From Jannaschia sp. W003 (GTDB taxonomy: Bacteria; Pseudomonadota; Alphaproteobacteria; Rhodobacterales; Rhodobacteraceae): 64,000 nt of DNA. The translations under genes were made by a program, and so were the position numbers. How positions within the stretch are numbered: the first letter of the stretch is position 1; every line of letters begins with the position of its first letter. The notes under the pieces were generated by a model. The model ran no database searches and was not told the origin of the DNA. It saw only the letters and a program-made list of their open reading frames with translations. Positions 55,082 through 64,000 of this stretch are shown here, in pieces. The stretch lies in contig NZ_CP083539.1 in the NCBI RefSeq assembly GCF_025144335.1, forward strand, positions 2,295,501 to 2,359,500, in the 5' to 3' direction.

Positions 55082-55209
55082 GATCCGTCCTCCAGAGGTT
55101 CGCGGGAGGCGCCCTACCCCATCCGCAGGGGCGCGGAAAGGCTGGGGGGCGCAGATTCCGATTGATTGGGTGGGGGAATCGCGGTTTCCCGGCCGTGGGA
55201 GGCCCACCG

Positions 55210-56193
55210 ATGCCCGAGCCGAGCCGTCACTTCACCTTCGCCCTGATGCGGGACTTCACGCTCGTGAGCTTCGCCTGCGCGGTCGACACCCTGCGGCTCG
55301 CCAACCACATGGCCGAGGCGGCGCCCTACAGCTGGGACGTGGTGGGCGAGGGCGGCGGCGCGGCGCGCAGCTCCAGCGGCGTCGAGGTCGCGCTCGACGG
55401 CCCCCTCGGCGAGCTGCGCCGCGACGCCGTGCTGGTCGTGGTGGGCGGCACCGACATCCGTGCCGCCACGAGCCGGCCGCTCCTGTCCTGGCTGCGCCGC
55501 GAGGCCCGCCGCGGCGGGCCCGTCGCGGGCCTGTGCACCGCCGCCTGGCCGATGGCCGAGGCCGGCCTGATCGACGGGCGCCGCGCCACGATCCACTGGG
55601 AGAACGCGGACGGATTCGCCGAGGCCTTCCCGGACGTCGACCTCACGGGCGGCATCTACACCATCGACGGGCGCTGGATGACCACCGCGGGCGGCACCGC
55701 CTCGGTGGACCTGTTCCTCAAGCTGATCTCCGACGACATGGGCGAGGGCTTCGCCACCGCCGTGGCCGACCAGCTGATCTACAGCTCGATCCGCACCGAC
55801 CGCGACAGCCAGCGCCTCTCGATCCCCACCCGCATCGGCGTGCGCCACCCGCGCCTCGGCACGGTGATCCGCGCCATGGAGGAGAACATCGAAGAGCCGG
55901 TCTCGCCCGCGATCCTCGCCGAGCGGGTCGGCATGTCCACGCGCCAGCTCGAGCGCCTGTTCCGCCGCTACCTGAACCGGAGCCCGAAGCGCTACTACAT
56001 GGAGCTGCGCCTCGCCCGCGCGCGCAACCTGCTGATGCAGACCGATCTGAGCATCATCGAGGTCGCGCTTGCCTGCGGCTTCACCTCGCCGTCGCACTTC
56101 TCGAAGTGCTACCGCGCCCAGTACGGCACCACCCCCTACCGCGAGCGCGGCACCCGCCAGACACCGGGCGAGGAGCGTCCGACCCGGCCCTAG
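55210..56193 (+). CDS. GlxA family transcriptional regulator (DJ-1/AraC)
   Basis: A 327-residue activator with an N-terminal class I glutamine amidotransferase-like domain (about 8-185) and a C-terminal AraC helix-turn-helix pair (about 215-315: [42 protein letters not shown]). Family members control amino-acid or methylated-amine catabolism. The FAD-GcvT genes are about 13 kb away, so a functional link is possible but not shown. GGGAGG precedes the ATG at 55210. It shares CTAG with the convergent 82-residue gene. Confidence 0.9.
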   Translation: MPEPSRHFTFALMRDFTLVSFACAVDTLRLANHMAEAAPYSWDVVGEGGGAARSSSGVEVALDGPLGELRRDAVLVVVGGTDIRAATSRPLLSWLRREARRGGPVAGLCTAAWPMAEAGLIDGRRATIHWENADGFAEAFPDVDLTGGIYTIDGRWMTTAGGTASVDLFLKLISDDMGEGFATAVADQLIYSSIRTDRDSQRLSIPTRIGVRHPRLGTVIRAMEENIEEPVSPAILAERVGMSTRQLERLFRRYLNRSPKRYYMELRLARARNLLMQTDLSIIEVALACGFTSPSHFSKCYRAQYGTTPYRERGTRQTPGEERPTRP

Positions 56194-56438
56194 CTGCGCC
56201 GCGCGGCCCGTCCGCCGCGGCGCGCGGGCCGCGCCTCGCCCAGCCCCTCGCGCAGCACGGCGGTCATGGGGTGGTCGGGCGCGCCGTGGCGCTCCAGCAG
56301 CACGGGGATCGCGGCGCGCGCGTCGTCGACGCTGAGCGCCCAGTCGAGGAAGATCGAGCGCGCCTCGGACTCCGACAGCCCCGGCATGGCGTAGGCGTCG
56401 GCGACGAGGGTCTTGGGATCGAGCGGATCGCGTTCCAT
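56190..56438 (-). CDS. Conserved small protein downstream of glnE
   Basis: An 82-residue soluble protein (MERDPLDPKTLVADAYAMPG start; basic, Arg-rich end [13 protein letters not shown]). The central GLSESEARSIFLDWALSVDD looks helical. I do not recognise a family. It begins 8 nt after glnE and probably shares its transcript; the stop overlaps the stop of the GlxA gene in a CTAG. Confidence 0.6.
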   Translation of the reverse strand: MERDPLDPKTLVADAYAMPGLSESEARSIFLDWALSVDDARAAIPVLLERHGAPDHPMTAVLREGLGEARPARRGGRAARRS

Positions 56439-56446
56439 GGCGCCCT

Positions 56447-59125
56447 CTACCCCGCCCCGCGCGCGAGCGCGCGCCGGATCGCGTCCTCGGCGCGCCCGGC
56501 GGCGACATCGCAGGCCTCGGCCACCGCCTCGGCGCCCCGCATCCCCACCGTGTCGGCCAGAAGGTCCGCCGCGCCCCGCCCCGGCGGCGCCTCGCGCGCC
56601 CCCACCAGCCGCATCACCGACAGCACGTCCCACTGCAGCCGGTGCGCCTCGCGCAGCGCCGCGCGCTCGTCCGGCAGGAGCCAGCCCTCGACCGCCAGTT
56701 GCGCGTCCGCCGTGCGCTCGAAGCAGCGGGCCAGCAGCGCGTGCGCCTGCGCCGCAAGCTCGATCCGCTGCATGCCGCCCGCGCCGCCGCGCACGTCGAG
56801 CCCGCCGCCGGGGCGCGCTGTCTTCAGCCGCTCCAGCATCGCGGCGGTCTGGTCCAGCACCTCCCCGGGCGCGAACCGGCTCCCCTCGATCGCCTCGCAC
56901 CGCGCCGCCTCGGCCGCCTCGCGCAAGGCGGGATCGCCCGCCACCGGGCGCGCGCGCGTCAGCGCCAGGTGCTCCCACGCCCAGGCCTCGCTCGCCTGGT
57001 AGGAGCGGAAGCCCGACAGCGGCACCGCGACGGGGCCCTGCCGCCCCGAGGGCCGCAGGCGCATGTCCACCTCGTAGAGCCGCCCCGCCCCCATCTGCGC
57101 GCTCAGCGCCGTGATCAGCACTTGCGTGAACCGCGCCGCCCACTGCCCCGGCTCCAACGCGCGGCGCCCGTCGGACGGCCCCTCGCCGCCGTCGTGGAGC
57201 ACCACGAGGTCGAGGTCCGACGCCGCGGTCAGGCGCCCCGCGCCCAGCGAGCCCATGCCCATCGCCGCCAGCCGCTGCCCCGGCACGCGCCCGTAGCGCC
57301 GCGCGGTCTCGGCCTCGGCGGCCTCCCACGCGGCATTCAGCGTCGCCTCGGCCAACCGCGCATAGGCCGCGCCCGCGTCGTCGGGACTGACGAGCCGGCG
57401 CAGGAGATGCACGCCGATGCGGAAGTGCGTCTCGGCCTGCCAGCGGCGCAGCGTGTCCAGCCGCGTCTCGAAGTCGCCCTCCGCCCGGGGCGCCTCGAAC
57501 GCCCCCAGCCCGGCGAAGAACGAGCCGTCCAGCACCGCGTCCATCACCTCCGCGTGGTCCGACAGGTAGCGCGCCATCGACGGCGCCGTGGCGCAGATGT
57601 CGGCGATGAGCGACACGAGCTGCGGGTTCGCCTCGAACAGCGCGAAGAGCTGCACGCCCGCCGGCAGCCCCCGCAGGAAGCCGTCGAAGGCCTGCAGCGC
57701 CTCGGCGGGCTTCGCGGCCCGCGCGAACCCGGCCATCAGCGCCGGGCGCAGCCGCGCGAAGTGCCCCCGCGCCCGCTCCGAGCGCAGCGCGGGATAGGTG
57801 AGCCACCGCTCCTCGAAGGCCTCGGCCTCGGGGATCGCCTCGGCCTCGCGCGGCTCCGAGGGGGCGAAGAACGGATCGACGATGCGCTCCACGCCCCGCA
57901 GCGTCTCGCGCAGGTTCGCCACGAACGGCTCCACGTCCTCGCCCGCGAGGCAGGCGATCCGGCGCAGCCCCTCGGCATCGTTCGGCATCCGGTGGGTCTG
58001 CTGGTCGTTCACCATCTGAATCCGGTGCTCGGCGTCGCGCAGGCGCCCGTAGGCCGCCGCCAGCCGCTCCGCATGGTCGTCCGGCACCCAGCCCGCCGCG
58101 GCCAGCCGCTCCAGCCCCTCGAGCGTGCCGCGGACCCGCAAGCTCGGGTCGCGCCCGCCGGCGATGATCTGGCGGGTCTGGGTGAAGAACTCGATCTCGC
58201 GGATGCCGCCCTGCCCCAGCTTCAGGTCGTGCCCCGGCACGGCCCAGTCCTGGCGGATCTCCTTGTGGGCGCGGATGCCGAGCCGCATGGCATGGGCGTC
58301 CTCCACGGCGGCGAAGTCGAGATGCCGGCGCCACACGAAGGGCCGCAGTGTCTCCAGGAACGCCTCGCCCGCCCGGAGGTCGCCCGCGCAAGGTCTGGCC
58401 TTGATCCAGGCAGCCCGCTCCCAGGCCCGCCCGAAGCCCTCGTAGTAGCGCTCGGCCGCCTCCATCGCCATGACGATGGGGGTCGAGGCCGGGTCGGGCC
58501 GCAGACGCAGGTCGGTGCGGAAGACGTAGCCATCCGCCGTCACGTCCTGCATCAGCGCCACCGCCCGCCGCGCCGCCTTCAGGAGCGCGGCGCGCACGGT
58601 GGCGTAGTCCGAGGGGTCGTGGCGCGACTGGTCGAACAGCAGGATCACGTCGATGTCGCTGCTGTAGTTCAGCTCGAACGCGCCCCCCTTGCCCATCGCG
58701 AAGGCCACCAGCCCGTGATCCTCGGGCAGCCCCTTCTGGCGCGCGCAGGCGTGGGCGAGCGCCCGGTCGAGGGCGGCGTCCGCCAGCCGCGTGAGGGCGG
58801 CGGTCGCCTGCATCGTGGTCCACACGCCGCCCAGGTCGCACAGCGCCACGAGAAGAGCCGCGCGCCGCTTGGCCCGGCGCAGGGCGGGGCCGACGTCGTC
58901 GTCGGTGGCGGCCTCCGCGAGGATCGCGTCCAGCGTCGCGCCGGGGTCCGCGTCCCACGCGCCCTCCAGCCACGCCGCCTCGCGCTCGATCAGCCCGGCG
59001 AGGTAGGGGGCGGAGCCGGCCGCGCCGCGCACTACCTCGGCCCAGTCGTCCGGCGGCGCGCAGACGGCCACGCCCCGCGCGCCGGCATCGGGGTCGAAGG
59101 GGATCGGCGCTCGGGTCGGTCGCAT
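56447..59125 (-). CDS. glnE: Bifunctional glutamine synthetase adenylyltransferase/deadenylase
   Basis: An 892-residue GlnE. Two nucleotidyltransferase halves are visible: NYSSDIDVILLFDQ near residue 155 and SDLDLVVLHDGGE near 620, each with DxD metal ligands, in the usual deadenylase-then-adenylase order; helical regulatory segments lie between. It modifies glutamine synthetase according to nitrogen status through PII. The ATG at 59125 follows AGGAGG. It is slightly shorter than the usual 940-980. Confidence 0.95.
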   Translation of the reverse strand: MRPTRAPIPFDPDAGARGVAVCAPPDDWAEVVRGAAGSAPYLAGLIEREAAWLEGAWDADPGATLDAILAEAATDDDVGPALRRAKRRAALLVALCDLGGVWTTMQATAALTRLADAALDRALAHACARQKGLPEDHGLVAFAMGKGGAFELNYSSDIDVILLFDQSRHDPSDYATVRAALLKAARRAVALMQDVTADGYVFRTDLRLRPDPASTPIVMAMEAAERYYEGFGRAWERAAWIKARPCAGDLRAGEAFLETLRPFVWRRHLDFAAVEDAHAMRLGIRAHKEIRQDWAVPGHDLKLGQGGIREIEFFTQTRQIIAGGRDPSLRVRGTLEGLERLAAAGWVPDDHAERLAAAYGRLRDAEHRIQMVNDQQTHRMPNDAEGLRRIACLAGEDVEPFVANLRETLRGVERIVDPFFAPSEPREAEAIPEAEAFEERWLTYPALRSERARGHFARLRPALMAGFARAAKPAEALQAFDGFLRGLPAGVQLFALFEANPQLVSLIADICATAPSMARYLSDHAEVMDAVLDGSFFAGLGAFEAPRAEGDFETRLDTLRRWQAETHFRIGVHLLRRLVSPDDAGAAYARLAEATLNAAWEAAEAETARRYGRVPGQRLAAMGMGSLGAGRLTAASDLDLVVLHDGGEGPSDGRRALEPGQWAARFTQVLITALSAQMGAGRLYEVDMRLRPSGRQGPVAVPLSGFRSYQASEAWAWEHLALTRARPVAGDPALREAAEAARCEAIEGSRFAPGEVLDQTAAMLERLKTARPGGGLDVRGGAGGMQRIELAAQAHALLARCFERTADAQLAVEGWLLPDERAALREAHRLQWDVLSVMRLVGAREAPPGRGAADLLADTVGMRGAEAVAEACDVAAGRAEDAIRRALARGAG

Positions 59126-59439
59126 GGCGGGCCTCCTGGGCCGACATGTCCGCCATGCGCCCCTGTCGGGCAAGGGCGAGCGTCGTCCGCGCCCCGGCCC
59201 CGCGCCGGGGCCACCGCGTCGGAGCGTGCTTACCGCTCCGGAACGGCAGCACCAACGTCAGCCAGAGACCCCAGCGCAAGGCCGGGGCGACGCGGTCCGC
59301 GGGAAACCAAGAAATCCCGCCCCGGGCCTGACCCGGGGCCTCGACGTCGAACGAGCGCAACGCTCGGGAACGGCAGCGCCAATGGCAGCCGGAGGCCCCG
59401 GCTCAAGGCCGGGGCGTCACCGTCGAGTGATGGTGCCCG
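59126..59439. other. 314-nt intergenic repeat-rich region between sufS and glnE
   Basis: No gene is supported. It holds three intact GC palindromes and a degenerate one, with similar spacers. The suf operon ends at its right side and glnE begins at its left, so the region holds the sufS transcript end and the glnE promoter. Confidence 0.6.
59191..59416. repeat. Two composite GC-palindromic repeats in tandem
   Basis: Palindromes GCCCCGGC/GCCGGGGC at 59191-59211, GCCCCGGG/CCCGGGGC at 59320-59340 (loop CCTGA), and GCCCCGGC/GCCGGGGC at 59396-59416 (loop TCAAG). After the first and the second comes the same spacer design, with TCCGGAACGGCAGCACCAA or TCGGGAACGGCAGCGCCAA. A degenerate palindrome lies near 59268-59288. 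Confidence 0.8.
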
Positions 59440-60656
<1,217 letters not shown>

Positions 60657-60660
<4 letters not shown>

Positions 60661-61148
60661 GCCGCCTCCATGCCCCGCTCGGCCACGGCCAGCGATGCGA
60701 TCCAAATCCAGAGGAAGAGGCCCAGCAGCGCCAGGCCCACACCCGTCAGTGCCGCAGATGGCCCTATGAACCCCGCGGTCAATCCGTGCAGCAGCCAGAC
60801 GGGTGCGACGCATAGAAGCGACCAGAACAGGGCGAGGCGTGCGCCGTACCAGCTGCCCCGCCCGCCCGCGAGCCTGGCCACCAGATGCGAGAGGGCGGCC
60901 AGCCCGTAGAACAGCAGCGGGGCGATGAAGACCCAGGCCATGAGCGCGGCGCCCATCAGCGGCTCCAGCGCCTCGCCCTCGAGATAGGCCTGCCGGGCCA
61001 GCCGGGGCCACTGGGCCACGAACACCAGACCGCAGGCGGCGAGCAGGAACAGGAAGGCCCGGTCTTCGCGCACCGGCTCGGCCAGCCGCTCGCGCATCAC
61101 CGCGCCGGGGCGGACCCAGGCGCGGATCATGTCGCGCGAGACAGGCAT
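60657..61148 (-). CDS. Yip1-family membrane protein in the suf operon
   Basis: A 163-residue protein with four or five spans, starting MPVSRDMIRAW; Yip1-type hydrophobic pattern. The ATG at 61148 shares a base with the sufD stop (TGATG), and the end overlaps the sufS ATG (ATGA), so it is a true member of the suf operon. Function is unknown; a membrane role near cluster assembly is speculative. Confidence 0.8.
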
Positions 61149-62391
61149 CAGCCCCGCAGCCACTCCGCGAGGGTCTCGGTGATCCGCTCGCGCAGGTCCT
61201 CCTCCTCGATCTCCTCGACGGCCTCCGCGAGGAAGCTGAGGACGAGGAGGTCGGTCGCCTCCTTCTCCGGCACGCCGCGCGAGCGCAGGTAGAACAGCGC
61301 GGTCTCGTCGATCGCCCCGGTGGTGGAGCCGTGGGAGCAGGCGACATCGTCGGCGTAGATCTCCAGCTCGGGCTTAGCCAGGAACTGGGCGTCGTCGTCC
61401 AGCAGCAAGGATTGGCTGATCTGGTAGCCGTCGGTCTTCTGCGCGCCCTCCTTCACCAGGATCTTGCCCTGGAACACGCCCGTGGCGCCGGAGCGGAGCA
61501 CCTTCTTGAACACCTGCCGCGACTCGCCGCGTAGGGCGCCGTGGGTCACGAACACGGTGTCGTCGTGGTGGAACTTGCCCTCGCCGATCGCCGCGCCGCC
61601 CACATGGGCCAGCGCGTCGTCGCCCGCGAGGTCCAGCACGGCCTCGTTGCGCATGACGGTCCCGTTCTGTGACAGGGTGAACGAGCGGAACGCCGCCCCC
61701 TCGCCCAGCCGCCCGAACAGGTGCGTGTGGGCATGGCGGTCGTCGCCGCGGCCCTGCACCCGCACGTGGTGGAACGATCCGTTCGCCGCCACGTCGACCT
61801 CGGCCACGGTGGCGTGGCGCGCGCCGGCAAAACCGGTTTCCAGCAGCACGAGCGCGGCATCCGCCTCGACCTTGACGACGTGATGCAGCACCGCGTCGCC
61901 CGCGCCCTCGTAGCGCAGGTGCACGGGCCGCTTGACCTCCGCCGTCGCGCGGATCACCACGCCGCCGGTGGCGAACGCCGTGTTCATCATCGCATGCGGC
62001 CGCGACACGGGCCGCGATCCGGCCGCCTCCAGCACGCCGTAGAGGTCGCGCGCCCAGTGGATGTCGGCCGCGCCGGCCTCCGTCAGCGTCGTGATCTCCA
62101 GCCCGTCGGGCAGCGCGCCGTCCCACGACGCACCGTCGGCGGTCACGCGCACGACCAGCGCGTCCACGCCGCCGAACACGTCCTCGCCCGCGGCGCCGTT
62201 CGCCCCGGGCGCGGCGGCGTTGAACGGCGCCGGGTCGGTGTAGCGCCAGTACTCGTCGCGGCGATCGGGCAGGCCCACGGCCCGCACCCGCGCCAGCGCA
62301 TCCTCGCGCGCGGCCCGCAGCCATCCGCCGCCCTCGGGCAGGGCGAGGCCGTCCAGCCGCGCCTCGGTCGCCTCTACCTTGCGCGGCAGCA

Positions 62392-62392
<1 letters not shown>
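61148..62392 (-). CDS. sufD: Fe-S cluster assembly protein SufD
   Basis: A 414-residue SufD with the right-handed beta-helix C-terminal domain (LEIYADDVACSHGSTTGAIDE, FYLRSRGVPEKEA), which contains the Cys-His pair used at the SufB-SufD interface. It scaffolds clusters with SufB and SufC. Its ATG overlaps the sufC stop (TGATG). Confidence 0.95.
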
Positions 62393-63147
<755 letters not shown>

Positions 63148-63198
63148 GTCGTCATCCTTCCCGCGCCCGGTGGCGCGTCCTGTCCTATGGGGCGGGCC

Positions 63199-64000
<802 letters not shown>

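Overview
The window is a very GC-rich, densely packed chromosomal segment from an alphaproteobacterium, most likely a marine-type Rhodobacteraceae (Roseobacter group) member. The reasons are the CckA-ChpT-CtrA phosphotransferase gene chpT, the tpa/tauR/xsc taurine locus, a soeABC-type sulfite dehydrogenase, a Mur/Fur-type regulator, the olsBA ornithine-lipid pair, tandem FAD-GcvT demethylating dehydrogenases, an RTX-tailed CAP protein and dispersed GC-palindromic repeats. It holds 58 supported protein genes. I saw no rRNA, tRNA, IS element, prophage or CRISPR array.

Layout. 1-10.2 kb: polyphosphate kinase 2, a TetR regulator, SelO, a GFA-like protein, Fur/Mur, two EamA exporters, enolase, a CPA1 antiporter, a Tat-exported intradiol-dioxygenase-like protein and a ferric-reductase-like membrane protein. 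10.2-18.6 kb: an HNH protein and a consensus CtrA box, then cobalamin genes (cobK-cbiD leftward, cobA and cobB rightward) mixed with an esterase, an AlkA-like glycosylase, an MFS carrier and a ZIP-like protein. 18.6-33.7 kb: a taurine catabolic island. TauABC imports taurine, Tpa transaminates it, Xsc splits sulfoacetaldehyde to sulfite and acetyl phosphate, Pta makes acetyl-CoA, a citrate synthase can take it up, and SoeABC can oxidise the sulfite. Paired CTGG direct repeats 23 bp apart lie before both tpa and xsc and probably mark TauR sites.

33.9-36.6 kb: a single 898-residue protein joins a short adenylation domain, a carrier domain and an acyltransferase-3-like membrane domain. It has no biosynthetic partners beside it and is the best candidate for an undescribed system. 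36.8-42.3 kb: an XRE-cupin regulator and two FAD-GcvT oxidoreductases. 42.3-51.1 kb: mostly leftward housekeeping genes (M32 carboxypeptidase, CtaA, TrmJ, OlsA/OlsB, DUF3553, gamma carbonic anhydrase, Gmk, YicC) with ThiE-like and ChpT pointing the other way. 51.2-64 kb: a PAS protein, RTX-CAP protein, class II DAHP synthase, GlxA regulator, GlnE and the suf iron-sulfur operon, whose sufB runs off the right edge.

Signals at the DNA level. Several intergenic spaces carry GC palindromes with 8-bp arms and a 5-nt loop, a 21-bp GATCGGTCC palindrome, or a CTCATNTTGCC element. Seven genes without a Shine-Dalgarno sequence have TA 12-13 nt before the start codon, which suggests leaderless transcripts. 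Translational coupling (ATGA, GTGA, TGATG) and CTAG tail-to-tail overlaps are common.
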